From NCBI RefSeq assembly GCF_004522105.1, contig NZ_SPUJ01000004.1, forward strand, positions 124,001-188,000: a DNA stretch of 64,000 bases. Direction: 5' to 3'. The stretch's first letter is position 1; every line of letters starts with the position of its first letter. The notes beneath the pieces are model-generated. The model was not told where the DNA came from. It saw only the letters and a program-made list of their open reading frames with translations, and searched no databases. This document shows positions 31,654 through 40,387 of this stretch, piece by piece. This DNA is from Nocardioides sp. 1609 (GTDB lineage: Bacteria > Actinomycetota > Actinomycetes > Propionibacteriales > Nocardioidaceae). Made by a program: the position numbers and the translations under genes.

Positions 31654-33752
31654 CGTGGAAGTACCGGCCCCCGCACCTGGTCGGACGCCGGCTCAGCTGG
31701 GTCGTGGTCGTGGTGGCGATCCTCTTCTCGGGTGTCCTGCTGGGTGCCGGGATCCAGGCGGAGGAGTCCGACAACTCCACCGCCAACCTCCCGACCGACG
31801 CCGAGTCGGCCCAAGTCGCGCGCCTGCAGGAGGAGCTCGGCACCGCCGAGTACACCCCGGCGATCGTCGTCCTCGACCGCGGCGGCGAGCAGCTCACCGC
31901 GGCCGACCGCCGGGCCGTCGAGGAGAAGGTCGGGTCGCTGCAGCAGTTCGCGGCCGAGGGCCAGCAGGCGTTCCCGGTCCTCGCCGAGGACGGCGCCGCC
32001 GCGTTCATCGGCGTCCCCTTCGCGACCGACACCCCCGAGGACGACCTCGCCGGCCCGATCGAGGACCTGCGGGCCGCGGCGTCCGAGGGTCTGCCCGACG
32101 GGCTGGAGGCCCAGGTGACCGGCGGGCCGGCGTTCGTCGTCGACCTCTCGAAGGTCTTCGACGGCGCCGACGTGCGACTGCTCGCCGTGACCGCCTCCGT
32201 CGTCGCGATCCTCCTGCTCGTCACCTACCGCAGCCCGTGGCTGTGGCTGGTGCCGCTGAGCGTGGTCGGGGTGGCCGACCAGGTCGCCGTCCAGCTCGTC
32301 GCGATCGGCACCAAGCTCTTCGGCTTCACCACCGACGGTGCCTCGGTCGGCATCACCTCCGTGCTGGTGTTCGGCGCCGGCACCAACTACGCCCTGCTGC
32401 TGATCGCGCGCTACCGCGAGGAGCTGCGCCGCGAGGACGACCGGTACGCCGCCATGCGCCGCGCCCTCGAACGCGCCGCCCCGGCGATCCTGGCCAGCTC
32501 CGGCACCGTCGTGCTGGCGCTGCTGTGCCTGGGCCTGGCCGACAACCCGACCAGCCGCAACATCGGCTTCGGCGGCGCGATCGGCATCGTCACCGCGGTG
32601 GTCTACGCGCTGGTGGTGCTGCCGGCCGCGATGACCTGCTTCGGCCGTCGCCTGTTCTGGCCCTTCGTCCCGAAGGTGGGCCAGGACGACCCGTCCCGCA
32701 CCGGGGTGTGGGCCAAGGTCGGCGCCTCCGTGACGCGGCGACCGGTGCTGGTGAGCGTGGCCGGCGTGCTGGTGCTCGTCGTCCTGGCGCTGCCGGTGCT
32801 CGGGCTCAAGGTCGGGCTGTCCGAGACCGAGCAGTTCCGCGCCACCCCGGAGGCGGTGACCGGGCAGGAGGTCCTGGCCGAGCACTTCCCGGCGGGCTCG
32901 TCGCAGCCGACCGTCGTCATCGTCCCCGCTGCGGAGCGGGACGCCGTCGCCGCCGCGATCGGCGACGTCGACGGCGTCCAGCGGGTCGACGAGGCCGGCG
33001 AGGCGGACGGTCGTGCCGTGCTGTCGGCCGTCCTCACCGCGGAGCCGGCCTCCGAGGACGCCTTCGACGTCGTCGAGCGGGTCCGGGAGGCCGCCACCGG
33101 GGTCGACGGCGCCGCGATGGTCGGTGGCCCCGACGCCGAGGCGCTCGACGCCGCCGACGCGGCCGATCGCGACCAGCGGCTGATCGTGCCGCTGATCCTG
33201 GTCGTGGTGCTGCTGGTGCTGCTCGTCCTGCTGCGCTCGGTGGTGGCCGCGGTCGTGCTCGTGCTGACGGTGATGGCGACCTACGCCGCCAGCCTCGGTG
33301 CCAGCTGGGTGGCGTTCACCCAGTGGTTCGGCTTCCCGGCCCTCGACCTGAGCGTGCCGCTGCTGAGCTTCCTCTTCCTCGTGGCGCTCGGTGTCGACTA
33401 CAACATCTTCCTCACCACGCGGGCCAAGGAGGAGGCCGAGGAGCACGACACGACCACCGCGATCTCGGTGGCGCTCGCCGTCACCGGCGGCGTCATCACC
33501 AGCGCCGGCATCCTGCTCGCCGCGGTCTTCACCGTGCTCGGGGTGCTGCCACTGATCGTGCTGACCCAGATCGGCGTCATCGTCGGCTTCGGCGTGCTGC
33601 TCGACACCCTGCTGGTGCGCAGCGTCCTGGTGCCGGCGCTGGTGGCGCTGCTGGGTCGACGGTTCTGGTGGCCCGGCCACCTGTCGCGCCGGTCCGAGGA
33701 CCACCCGGGTCGGCACCGCGAGAGCGTGGCGGCCTCACCTACGCCTGAGTAG
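31638..33752 (+). CDS. MMPL/RND family transporter
   Basis: A 704-residue membrane transporter of the actinobacterial MMPL family (YdfJ-like), which export lipids or drugs using the proton gradient. Layout: helix 1 (about 18-38), an outer domain (about 40-170), five helices (about 175-350), a second outer domain (about 380-510), then five helices (about 515-680). FGAGTNYALLLIARYREEL and the second-half LGVDYNIFLTTRAKEEA are the duplicated TM4-like proton-relay segments. It is divergent from a MarR gene. The start GTG 31638 follows TACTCT. Confidence 0.92.
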   Translation: MELFRSWKYRPPHLVGRRLSWVVVVVAILFSGVLLGAGIQAEESDNSTANLPTDAESAQVARLQEELGTAEYTPAIVVLDRGGEQLTAADRRAVEEKVGSLQQFAAEGQQAFPVLAEDGAAAFIGVPFATDTPEDDLAGPIEDLRAAASEGLPDGLEAQVTGGPAFVVDLSKVFDGADVRLLAVTASVVAILLLVTYRSPWLWLVPLSVVGVADQVAVQLVAIGTKLFGFTTDGASVGITSVLVFGAGTNYALLLIARYREELRREDDRYAAMRRALERAAPAILASSGTVVLALLCLGLADNPTSRNIGFGGAIGIVTAVVYALVVLPAAMTCFGRRLFWPFVPKVGQDDPSRTGVWAKVGASVTRRPVLVSVAGVLVLVVLALPVLGLKVGLSETEQFRATPEAVTGQEVLAEHFPAGSSQPTVVIVPAAERDAVAAAIGDVDGVQRVDEAGEADGRAVLSAVLTAEPASEDAFDVVERVREAATGVDGAAMVGGPDAEALDAADAADRDQRLIVPLILVVVLLVLLVLLRSVVAAVVLVLTVMATYAASLGASWVAFTQWFGFPALDLSVPLLSFLFLVALGVDYNIFLTTRAKEEAEEHDTTTAISVALAVTGGVITSAGILLAAVFTVLGVLPLIVLTQIGVIVGFGVLLDTLLVRSVLVPALVALLGRRFWWPGHLSRRSEDHPGRHRESVAASPTPE

Positions 33753-33755
33753 GTT
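33750..33755 (+). promoter_or_regulatory. -10 element for the acyl-CoA synthetase gene
   Basis: TAGGTT, 6 nt before GTG 33762; its first base lies within the MMPL stop codon region (33750-33752). Confidence 0.5.
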
Positions 33756-33761
33756 GTCCGC

Positions 33762-35330
33762 GTGACGGACTACAACCTGGCCACCCTCCTCGAGGACAGC
33801 GCCGCAGCCCACCCCGACCGCGACGCGATCGTCCTCGGGGCCACCCGGCTGACCTACGCGCAGGTGGACGGCGCGGCCAACCAGGTCGCCGGCCTGCTGG
33901 CCTCCCGGGGCATCGTGCGCGGCGACAAGGTGGCGCTCAGCTGCCCCAACCTGCCGTACTTCACGATCGCCTACTTCGGGATCCTCAAGGCCGGGGGGAC
34001 CGTCGTCCCGCTCAACGTGCTGCTCAAGGGACGCGAGGTGGCCTACCACCTGGCCGACTCCGGGGCGAAGGCCTACCTCTGCTTCCAGGGCACCCCCGAG
34101 CTGCCGATCGGCCAGGAGGGGCACACCGGCTTCCAGGCCACCGAGTCGTGCGAGCACTTCCTCGTCATCACCGCCGACCCGGCCGCTGAGAGCCCGATCG
34201 AGGGGACCGAGACGATGGGCCGCGCGATGGCCGGCCAGCCGCCGACGTTCGCCTCGGTCGCCACCGACGAGGACGACACCGCGGTCATCCTCTACACCTC
34301 CGGCACCACCGGCCAGCCCAAGGGCGCCGAGCTCCGACACCGCAACATGCGCGACAACGCGCTCGCCGGCGCCGACCTCTTCGGGGCCGACCCGGCCACG
34401 CCCGACACCTACCTCTGCGTCCTGCCGCTCTTCCACTCCTTCGGCCAGACCGTCATCCAGAACGGCGCCTTCGCCTTCGGCGGGACCGTCGTCATGCTGC
34501 CGCGCTTCGAGGCCCGGCCGGCGCTCGACCTGATGCTCGAGCACGAGGTGACCTTCTTCGCCGGCGTCCCGACGATGTACTGGGGCCTGCTCGGCGCGCT
34601 CGAGGACGGCGTCGACGTCAGCGCCATCGCGGCGAACCTGCGGATCGCCGCCGCGGGTGGTTCGGCGCTGCCGGTCGAGGTGCACAAGGACTTCGAGAAG
34701 CGGTTCGGCGTGACCATCCTCGAGGGCTACGGGCTCTCGGAGACCAGCCCGGTCGCGTCGTTCAGCCGGCTCGGCGAGCCGGTGCGGGTCGGCTCGATCG
34801 GCACGCCGATCCCCGGCGTCGAGATGAAGCTGCTCGCGCCCGAGAGCTGGGAGGAGATCGACCCCGGAGGCCCCTCGGGCGGGGTCGGCGAGATCGCGAT
34901 CAAGGGCCACAACATCATGAAGGGCTACCACGGCCGCCCCGACGCCACCGAGGAGGCCATCCAGGACGGCTGGTTCCGCTCGGGCGACCTCGGCCGCAAG
35001 GACGACGACGGCTGGTACTACATCGTCGACCGGTCCAAGGACATGATCATCCGCGGTGGCTTCAACGTGTACCCCCGCGAGATCGAGGAGGTGCTCCTCA
35101 CCCACCCCGACGTCTCCCTCGCCGCCGTCATCGGCGTCCCGCACGAGAGCCACGGCGAGGAGATCAAGGCCGTCGTCATCCGCGCCAAGGACGCCACCGT
35201 CACCGAGGACGAGCTCGTCGCCTGGGGCAAGGAGCAGATGGCCGCCTACAAGTACCCGCGCGTCGTGGAGTTCGTCGACGCCCTGCCGATGACGGCGACC
35301 GGGAAGATCCTCAAGCGCGAGCTGTCGTAG
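33762..35330 (+). CDS. acyl-CoA synthetase (AMP-forming, long-chain fatty acid type)
   Basis: A 522-residue ANL-superfamily ligase activating a carboxylic acid, probably a fatty acid, to its CoA ester. Motifs: ILYTSGTTGQPKGAE (P-loop, about 176-190), GYGLSETSPV (A5), GWFRSGDLG (A7), DRSKDMIIRGGFNVYP (A8) and the catalytic Lys in TATGKILKREL at the C-terminus. It begins 9 nt after the MMPL gene with its own TAGGTT -10, and may supply CoA thioesters connected with that transporter's lipid substrate (inference). A small membrane-protein gene overlaps its stop. Confidence 0.92.
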   Translation: MTDYNLATLLEDSAAAHPDRDAIVLGATRLTYAQVDGAANQVAGLLASRGIVRGDKVALSCPNLPYFTIAYFGILKAGGTVVPLNVLLKGREVAYHLADSGAKAYLCFQGTPELPIGQEGHTGFQATESCEHFLVITADPAAESPIEGTETMGRAMAGQPPTFASVATDEDDTAVILYTSGTTGQPKGAELRHRNMRDNALAGADLFGADPATPDTYLCVLPLFHSFGQTVIQNGAFAFGGTVVMLPRFEARPALDLMLEHEVTFFAGVPTMYWGLLGALEDGVDVSAIAANLRIAAAGGSALPVEVHKDFEKRFGVTILEGYGLSETSPVASFSRLGEPVRVGSIGTPIPGVEMKLLAPESWEEIDPGGPSGGVGEIAIKGHNIMKGYHGRPDATEEAIQDGWFRSGDLGRKDDDGWYYIVDRSKDMIIRGGFNVYPREIEEVLLTHPDVSLAAVIGVPHESHGEEIKAVVIRAKDATVTEDELVAWGKEQMAAYKYPRVVEFVDALPMTATGKILKRELS

Positions 35331-35518
35331 TGGCCGCGCGTGGCGTGGGCCTGCTGCTGGCCGGCATCCTCGTGGCCGTCGGCGTGCTCTGGACGCTCCA
35401 GGGCCTGGGGTACGTCGACGGCGGGTTCACCAGCGGTCGCACCTGGGCGACGATCGGCCCGCTCGTCGCCGGCTTCGGCGTCGCGCTGGGCTTCGTGCTG
35501 CTGCGGCCCCGTCGCTAG
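35330..35518 (+). CDS. small two-helix membrane protein
   Basis: A 62-residue protein with hydrophobic helices at about 6-25 and 40-57 and a GLGYVDGG turn between. Small proteins of this shape (GLLLAGxLxxVGxLWTLQGLGY) are common in actinobacteria but uncharacterised. GTG 35330 shares one base with the TAG stop of the acyl-CoA synthetase gene, so it is translated from the same mRNA. Confidence 0.75.
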   Translation: MAARGVGLLLAGILVAVGVLWTLQGLGYVDGGFTSGRTWATIGPLVAGFGVALGFVLLRPRR

Positions 35519-35558
35519 CCCGGCACGCGAACGCCCCCGGGTGCTGGTGCGGCCCTCG

Positions 35559-35564
35559 TAGAGT
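35559..35564 (+). promoter_or_regulatory. -10 element for the 35571 gene (leaderless)
   Basis: TAGAGT, 6 nt before ATG 35571. Confidence 0.5.
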
Positions 35565-35570
35565 CACCGC

Positions 35571-36317
35571 ATGACGGCACCGCACGGCCAGGAGGTCGAC
35601 TACGCCGAGCCGGCCGCGGTGCCCCGCGAGCGCCGGCGTCGGACGCCGCGGCCCGCCGGCCCCCTCTGGGACGGGCCCGCGCGCACGGCCCTGAAGGTCG
35701 GGTGCTGGGTGGTCGCCGGGCTGCTCGCGCTGTCGCTCGTGGTGCCGCTGGTGTCGGTCGACGAGACCGGTGCCGACTCGCCCGAGGACGCCGTCGCCCA
35801 GCTGCTCCAGGGGATCGTCGACATCGACCCGGCGGCCGTCCTCGCCGTGGTCGACCCGGAGGAGACCGCGGACCCCGGTCGTGCCCGTAGCGCCTACGAG
35901 CGGCTGAGCAGCCGGCTGCTCCGCGTCGGGGAGGAGGTCCCCGACGAGGTGACGGCGGTGCTGCTCGCCGCGGAGGCCCAGCTCGGCGACGGCGTCGACC
36001 GGCGGTCCCTCGCCACGCTCGCCGCCGTCGAGCTCACGCTGGCCGACCTGGAGCTGGACGCCGACTCGATCGGGTCCGGACCCGTCCGGGTGGTCGTCGT
36101 CGACGGTGCGATCGACGTCGTCCTCGACCCCGGCCGGCTCCCGGCGGGCTCCGGCGCGGGGCTCGAGGCCGCGACGTACTCGATGCCGCTGGCCGAGGGC
36201 TGGCGCGCCGACGGCTCCCCGGTCGTCGAGCCGTTCCTCACCACGGTGCGCCGCGACGGCCGCTGGTACGTCAGCCTCGAGTCCAGTGGCGACGACCTGC
36301 TCGGGACGAGCCCGTGA
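35571..36317 (+). CDS. membrane-anchored extracytoplasmic protein, function unknown
   Basis: A 248-residue protein with an Arg/Pro-rich cytoplasmic start (about 1-40), one membrane helix (about 44-62) and an extracytoplasmic domain that opens with an acidic SPEDAVAQLLQGIVDIDPAAVLAVVDPEE segment. That pattern, together with the C-terminal RDGRWYVSLE, is like lipoprotein or NTF2-like secretory domains seen next to membrane proteins, but no family is assigned. Its stop overlaps the next start as GTGA (36314-36317). Confidence 0.75.
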   Translation: MTAPHGQEVDYAEPAAVPRERRRRTPRPAGPLWDGPARTALKVGCWVVAGLLALSLVVPLVSVDETGADSPEDAVAQLLQGIVDIDPAAVLAVVDPEETADPGRARSAYERLSSRLLRVGEEVPDEVTAVLLAAEAQLGDGVDRRSLATLAAVELTLADLELDADSIGSGPVRVVVVDGAIDVVLDPGRLPAGSGAGLEAATYSMPLAEGWRADGSPVVEPFLTTVRRDGRWYVSLESSGDDLLGTSP

Positions 36318-36754
36318 ACGGCCGGCGCTCGCACGAGGTGGTCGGCGTCGTGCTCTGGGCGCTCGCCGCCGGCGCCTGGGTGGCGGCGATGTGGGTGCCG
36401 TGGTTCCGTCACGGCGTGGCCGCCGGGACGTCGCCCCTGGACGGCGCCGAGCTGCTCCGCACCGGCGTCCTCGACCTCCCTCCGGCCCTCGGCCTCGTCC
36501 TGCTGCCGCTGCCGCTCTGCGCCCTGGTGCTGCTCGGGATCGCCCCGCTGCGTGGCGTCGGGGCGATGGTCGCCCGGGTGCTGCTGTGGCTGGCGTCCAC
36601 CGCCGGTGCCGTCGTCCTCGTCGTGCTGGTCGGATCGGTGTCGGCGTGGACGTTCGGTCCCGGCGCGATCCTCGTCGTCGTGGCGTGCCTGCTCGGCTGC
36701 GTCGCGCTCGGCTTCGCCACGGTGCGGACGCCGGGGTCGACGCCCCCGGCTTGA
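36314..36754 (+). CDS. four-helix membrane protein, function unknown
   Basis: A 146-residue integral membrane protein with helices near 8-27, 55-75, 82-104 and 110-137, lacking recognised motifs. GTG 36314 overlaps the preceding stop as GTGA, which ties its production to the anchored protein upstream; the two probably act together at the membrane. Confidence 0.72.
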   Translation: MNGRRSHEVVGVVLWALAAGAWVAAMWVPWFRHGVAAGTSPLDGAELLRTGVLDLPPALGLVLLPLPLCALVLLGIAPLRGVGAMVARVLLWLASTAGAVVLVVLVGSVSAWTFGPGAILVVVACLLGCVALGFATVRTPGSTPPA

Positions 36755-36800
36755 CGAGGTGCGGGCCTCAGCAGGACGGGTGGCGCAGCACGGCGCGGAC

Positions 36801-37328
36801 TCAGCCTCGACGCACCCGGACCGGGCCGAGCTCGTCGGCGTCGCCGCCGCCGCTCTCCTCGGTGAGCGCGTCGACGCGTACGGTCCCGGCGGTCGCGCCG
36901 AGGCAGCGCTGGGGGACCGAGATCCGGACGGCGGCACCCGCGCGGCTGGTCCGGACCCGCGCTCCCGGGCAGTCGACCGGGGCCAGGCCGTCGCCGTCGA
37001 TCCGCACGAAGACCGGCCCGCGCTCGATCTCGGGCTCGCCGCGCAGCTGGCTCCAGCCGACGACGAAGGTCGGCCCCCGCCGGCCGGCGGCGGGCGCCAC
37101 GATCGCGTACGCCGACGTCCGCCGCGGCGCGAAGGCGTCCAGCCGGAGGTCGACCGCCAGCCGGCGCTGTCGGTTGTCGACGGAGAGGGACAGCAGGTCG
37201 AGGCGGGCCGGGACGCTGGCCTCGGGCGGCTCGCCCACCGAGCCGGTGTCGGCGTGGGACGCCGGGGTGACGAGGGCGCCGACGGCGAGGACGCCGGCCA
37301 CGACGATTCCGAGACGGGTGCGGGTCAT
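36801..37328 (-). CDS. secreted protein, function unknown
   Basis: A 175-residue exported protein: MTRTRLGIVVAGVLAVGALV signal with probable cleavage after SHA near residue 26, then a mature domain of beta-type repeats (RLDLLSLSVDNRQRRLAVDLRL, FVVGWSQLRGEPEIERGPVFVRID) with two Cys that may pair. A similar fold description applies to the secreted protein at 48307. ATG 37328 follows TAGCCT (37336-37341) by 7 nt. Confidence 0.72.
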   Translation of the reverse strand: MTRTRLGIVVAGVLAVGALVTPASHADTGSVGEPPEASVPARLDLLSLSVDNRQRRLAVDLRLDAFAPRRTSAYAIVAPAAGRRGPTFVVGWSQLRGEPEIERGPVFVRIDGDGLAPVDCPGARVRTSRAGAAVRISVPQRCLGATAGTVRVDALTEESGGGDADELGPVRVRRG

Positions 37329-37335
37329 GGGCGGC

Positions 37336-37341
37336 AGGCTA
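37336..37341 (-). promoter_or_regulatory. -10 element for the secreted-protein gene (leaderless)
   Basis: TAGCCT on the minus strand, 7 nt before ATG 37328. Confidence 0.45.
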
Positions 37342-37402
37342 CGCCGCCGCGCCGACACCGCGGGCCCGCCGCGCTCGGTCGGACGGGCCCAGGCGGACGG
37401 GC

Positions 37403-37921
37403 TCAGGCGAACGGGTCGGGCAGCGCCCCGGGCAGCCCGGCGAGGAGCTCGCGCGCCTGGCCGGCGACCTTGTGCTCGACGAGCACCTCGTAGCGGGTGG
37501 CGACGACCTGGGTGACCGACTGGAAGTCGCGCTGGCCGCGGGTCATGGCGTAGCCGAGCAGCGACCAGATCAGGAAGAAGAGCGTACCGAAGAGCACCGT
37601 CGACAGGATCGTCGCGACCGGGCTCTCGTCGGTGAACAGGGTCAGCACGACACCGATGAACAGGCCGAACCAGGCGCCCGACGCCGCCCCGGCCAGCGCG
37701 ACGCGGCCGGTGGTGAGGCGGCCGGTGATCCGCTCGATGCGCTTGAGGTCGGTGCCCACGATCATGCAGTTCTCGACCGGGAAGTGCTCGTCGGACAGGA
37801 AGTCGACGGTCTTCTGGGCCTGCGCGTAGTCGTCGTACACCGCCAGCGACTGCGGGAACTCCAGACGCAGCGGAGTGGTGGGGCCGGGGCGTCCACGGCC
37901 GGTGGGTGTCGACATGCTCAT
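37403..37921 (-). CDS. general stress protein-like membrane protein
   Basis: A 172-residue protein with an N-terminal YflT/GsiB-like segment (LAVYDDYAQAQKTVDFLSDEHFPVENCMIVGTDL, here given in parts: DYAQAQKTVDFLSD and NCMIVGTDL) and two membrane helices (about 76-97 and 103-122) separated by a short acidic turn. Actinobacterial 'general stress protein' and 'magnesium-transporter-like' annotations share this layout; its action is unknown. ATG 37921 follows CACAAT by 6 nt; a second ATG is two codons later. Confidence 0.75.
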   Translation of the reverse strand: MSMSTPTGRGRPGPTTPLRLEFPQSLAVYDDYAQAQKTVDFLSDEHFPVENCMIVGTDLKRIERITGRLTTGRVALAGAASGAWFGLFIGVVLTLFTDESPVATILSTVLFGTLFFLIWSLLGYAMTRGQRDFQSVTQVVATRYEVLVEHKVAGQARELLAGLPGALPDPFA

Positions 37922-37985
37922 GGAGCCATTGTGCCGCGTCCCCTGAAGTCCGGGCCGGGTTGGACCGGGGTCGCATGCTGGCGGG

Positions 37986-38189
37986 GTGAGTCAACCCCGT
38001 CGCCGTCGTCGAGTTTTCGTGACCGCTGGCCTGTCGGCCTCGGCCGCCGTGCTGGCCATGGCCGTGCAGGCCGGGGCGTTCGAGGACGACGGCGCGGTCG
38101 GGCCGTCGTACGGCGACAGCGCGGCGGCCGAGCCGGACCGGGGGCCCGACGACGGGCCCGACGACGGTGCGGACGCCGGGGCCGAATAG
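37986..38189 (+). CDS. short secreted or anchored acidic protein
   Basis: A 67-residue frame with an Arg-rich start, hydrophobic segment (about 11-30) and very acidic tail (GPDDGPDDGADAGAE). GTG 37986 follows CATGCT by 6 nt. It ends 10 nt before purS, and its TAG stop is the beginning of the purS -10 element. No homology is recognised. Confidence 0.55.
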   Translation: MSQPRRRRRVFVTAGLSASAAVLAMAVQAGAFEDDGAVGPSYGDSAAAEPDRGPDDGPDDGADAGAE

Positions 38190-38192
38190 GAT
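38187..38192 (+). promoter_or_regulatory. -10 element for purS-purQ (leaderless)
   Basis: TAGGAT, 7 nt before GTG 38200; its TAG doubles as the stop codon of the short upstream frame. Confidence 0.5.
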
Positions 38193-38199
38193 CGGGCCC

Positions 38200-38454
38200 G
38201 TGCCCAAGGTCGTCGTCGACGTGATGCCCAAGCCCGAGATCCTCGACCCCCAGGGGAAGGCGGTGCTCGGAGCCCTGCCGCGGCTGGGGTTCGACGGCGT
38301 GGCCGACGTCCGCCAGGGCAAGCGCTTCGAGCTCGACTTCGAGGGCGAGGTCACCGACGCCGTCCTCGCCGAGGTGCGCGACATGGCGGAGAAGCTGCTG
38401 TCGAACCCCGTGATCGAGGACTTCACCGTCCGCGTCGAGGACTCCGCCCGGTGA
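38200..38454 (+). CDS. purS: phosphoribosylformylglycinamidine synthase subunit PurS
   Basis: An 84-residue subunit that bridges PurL and PurQ in the FGAM synthase complex. [28 protein letters not shown] and the C-terminal [11 protein letters not shown] are characteristic. GTG 38200 follows TAGGAT. Its stop overlaps the purQ start as GTGA. purL is not in the window. Confidence 0.93.
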   Translation: MPKVVVDVMPKPEILDPQGKAVLGALPRLGFDGVADVRQGKRFELDFEGEVTDAVLAEVRDMAEKLLSNPVIEDFTVRVEDSAR

Positions 38455-39122
38455 AGGTCGGGGTCGTCACCTTCCCCGGCTCGCTCGACGACGTCGACGC
38501 CCGGCGCGCCGTCCGGATCGGCGGCCACGAGGCCGTCGCGCTCTGGCACGGCGACCACGACCTGCGCGGGGTCGACGCCGTCGTCCTGCCCGGCGGCTTC
38601 TCCTACGGCGACTACCTGCGCTGCGGTGCGATCTCCCGCTTCGCGCCGGTGATGACCGAGGTCGTCGCCGCCGCCGGGAGGGGGATGCCCGTGCTCGGCA
38701 TCTGCAACGGCTTCCAGATCCTGTGCGAGTCGCACCTGCTGCCCGGCGCGCTGGTGCGCAACGACCACCAGAGGTTCGTCTGCCGCGACCAGCGCCTGCG
38801 CATCGAGAACGTCGCGACGCCGTGGACGGCGTCCTACGCCGACGGGCAGGAGGTGACGGTCGTGCTCAAGAACGGCGAGGGCGGTTTCGTCGCCGACGTC
38901 GACACGCTCGACCGGCTCGAGGGCGAGGGGCGGGTCGTCGCCCGCTACCTCGACCAGAACCCCAACGGCTCGCTGCGCGACATCGCCGGCATCACCAACG
39001 AGCGTGGCAACGTCGTGGGCCTGATGCCGCACCCCGAGCACGCGGTCGAGGCGCTCACCGGCGCCGGCACCGACGGCCTCGGCTTCTTCACCTCGCTCGC
39101 CGCCGCCGCGTTCGCCTCGTGA
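38451..39122 (+). CDS. purQ: phosphoribosylformylglycinamidine synthase, glutaminase subunit PurQ
   Basis: A 223-residue class I glutamine amidotransferase that supplies ammonia to Pur[22 protein letters not shown], the nucleophile elbow GICNGFQ (Cys at about 84) and MPHPEHA with the catalytic His/Glu are intact. GTG 38451 overlaps purS, and the following gene overlaps its stop as GTGA, so the three form a tight operon. Confidence 0.95.
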   Translation: MKVGVVTFPGSLDDVDARRAVRIGGHEAVALWHGDHDLRGVDAVVLPGGFSYGDYLRCGAISRFAPVMTEVVAAAGRGMPVLGICNGFQILCESHLLPGALVRNDHQRFVCRDQRLRIENVATPWTASYADGQEVTVVLKNGEGGFVADVDTLDRLEGEGRVVARYLDQNPNGSLRDIAGITNERGNVVGLMPHPEHAVEALTGAGTDGLGFFTSLAAAAFAS

Positions 39123-39592
39123 CCACCCCACGACCCGCCCCGATGACGACGCCGCAGCGGCTGTTCCGCACCGTCGCGGTCGCGGAGGCGGTCACCTGGG
39201 CCCTGCTGCTCGTGGGGATGGTCCTCAAGCGGGTCACCGAGACCACCGACCTCGGCGTCCAGGTCTTCGGCCCGCTGCACGGCGTCGTCTTCGTCGCCTA
39301 CTGCGTCACGACGGTCGTCGTCGCGGTCGACCAGCGCTGGACGGTCGGGCGGACGCTGCTCGGCCTGCTCGCCGCGATCCCGCCGTTCGTCACCGTCGTC
39401 TTCGACCTGCTCGCCGAGCGCCGCGGCGCGTTCGGACCCTGGCGCCTCACGACCGGGCCCGCCGAGCGCGGCGTGGACCGCCCCGTCGGCTGGCTGCTGC
39501 GCAACCCGGTCCGCGGGCTGCTCGCCGCCCTGGCCACGGTCGCCGTCCTGACCGGCGTCGCGCTGCTCGTCGGTCCGCCCGTCGGCTCCTGA
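39119..39592 (+). CDS. DUF3817 integral membrane protein
   Basis: A 157-residue membrane protein: after a short basic start come [22 protein letters not shown] and [20 protein letters not shown] helices typical of DUF3817, then further helices at about 75-97 and 130-153. Its function is unknown. GTG 39119 overlaps the purQ stop as GTGA; ATG 39143 is an alternative. It converges on the enoyl-CoA hydratase gene. Confidence 0.82.
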   Translation: MTTPRPAPMTTPQRLFRTVAVAEAVTWALLLVGMVLKRVTETTDLGVQVFGPLHGVVFVAYCVTTVVVAVDQRWTVGRTLLGLLAAIPPFVTVVFDLLAERRGAFGPWRLTTGPAERGVDRPVGWLLRNPVRGLLAALATVAVLTGVALLVGPPVGS

Positions 39593-39622
39593 CCCGACGG
39601 CGCGATCGCCGGACCGGGTCAG
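39589..39622. terminator. hairpin containing both convergent stop codons
   Basis: CTGACCCG (39589-39596) pairs with CGGGTCAG (39615-39622), an inner CGGCG pairs with CGCCG around a CGAT loop, and a small internal loop separates them. The stops of the DUF3817 and enoyl-CoA hydratase genes form its base. Confidence 0.55.
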
Positions 39623-40380
39623 CGACCCCAGCGCGGCGGACGCTTCTCGAAGAACGCGTCGATGCCCTCGGCGGGGTCGGGCGACCGGGCGATCCGGGCG
39701 ATGGCGAGGTCGGTCGCGGTCCAGCCCGCGGCCTCCGCCGGGCCGCGCGAGTCGTGCAGCGCCCGGAGCGAGGCCGACACGGCGTCGGGGGAGTTGCGGG
39801 TGATCCGGGCGGCGAGGTCGTGGGCGCGGTCGAGCGCCTGACCGGGCTCGGCGAGCACGTTGACCAGGCCGACCTCGTGAGCGCGCTCGGCGCCGACGGG
39901 GTCGCCGGTGAGCAGCATCTCGGCCGCGATCGCGGGCGGCAGCCGGTCGGCGGACCGGAAGAGGCCCGCGCAGGTCGCGACCAGACCGCGGGCCACCTCG
40001 GGCAGGCCGAAGCGGGCCTCGCGGCCGGCGACGACCAGGTCGCAGGCCAGGACCAGCTCGAAGCCGCCGCCGAGCGCCGCCCCCTCGACCGCCGCGACCA
40101 CCGGCGTGCCGCGGCGCCGCCGGACCAGGCCGTACTCGCCGCCGCGGTCGGTGGCCGGGCTCCGGGGCTCGTGCAGGTCGGTGCCCGCGCAGAACGCCGG
40201 CCCGCGCCCGGCCAGGATGCCGACGTGCAGCGACGGGTCGTCGTCGAGGAGGTCGAAGGCGGCCGACAGGGCGTCGGTGAGCTCGCGGTCGAGCGCGTTG
40301 CGCTGTCGCGGCCGGTTCATCGTCAGCACCAGCACGGCGCCGACCCGCTCGACCTCCAGGACGTCGGGGGCGGCGCTCAC
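39619..40380 (-). CDS. enoyl-CoA hydratase/isomerase family protein
   Basis: A 253-residue crotonase-fold enzyme acting on acyl-CoA thioesters. The oxyanion-hole segments AGRGPAFCAGTDL (about 58-70) and VEGAALGGGFELVLACDLV (about 98-116) are clear. The catalytic Glu at the usual position is not certain, so hydratase, isomerase or related activity is possible. It is the last gene of a three-gene reverse operon (42126 to 39619), 7 nt after the nitroreductase stop. Confidence 0.88.
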   Translation of the reverse strand: MSAAPDVLEVERVGAVLVLTMNRPRQRNALDRELTDALSAAFDLLDDDPSLHVGILAGRGPAFCAGTDLHEPRSPATDRGGEYGLVRRRRGTPVVAAVEGAALGGGFELVLACDLVVAGREARFGLPEVARGLVATCAGLFRSADRLPPAIAAEMLLTGDPVGAERAHEVGLVNVLAEPGQALDRAHDLAARITRNSPDAVSASLRALHDSRGPAEAAGWTATDLAIARIARSPDPAEGIDAFFEKRPPRWGR

Positions 40381-40387
40381 GTCGGGG

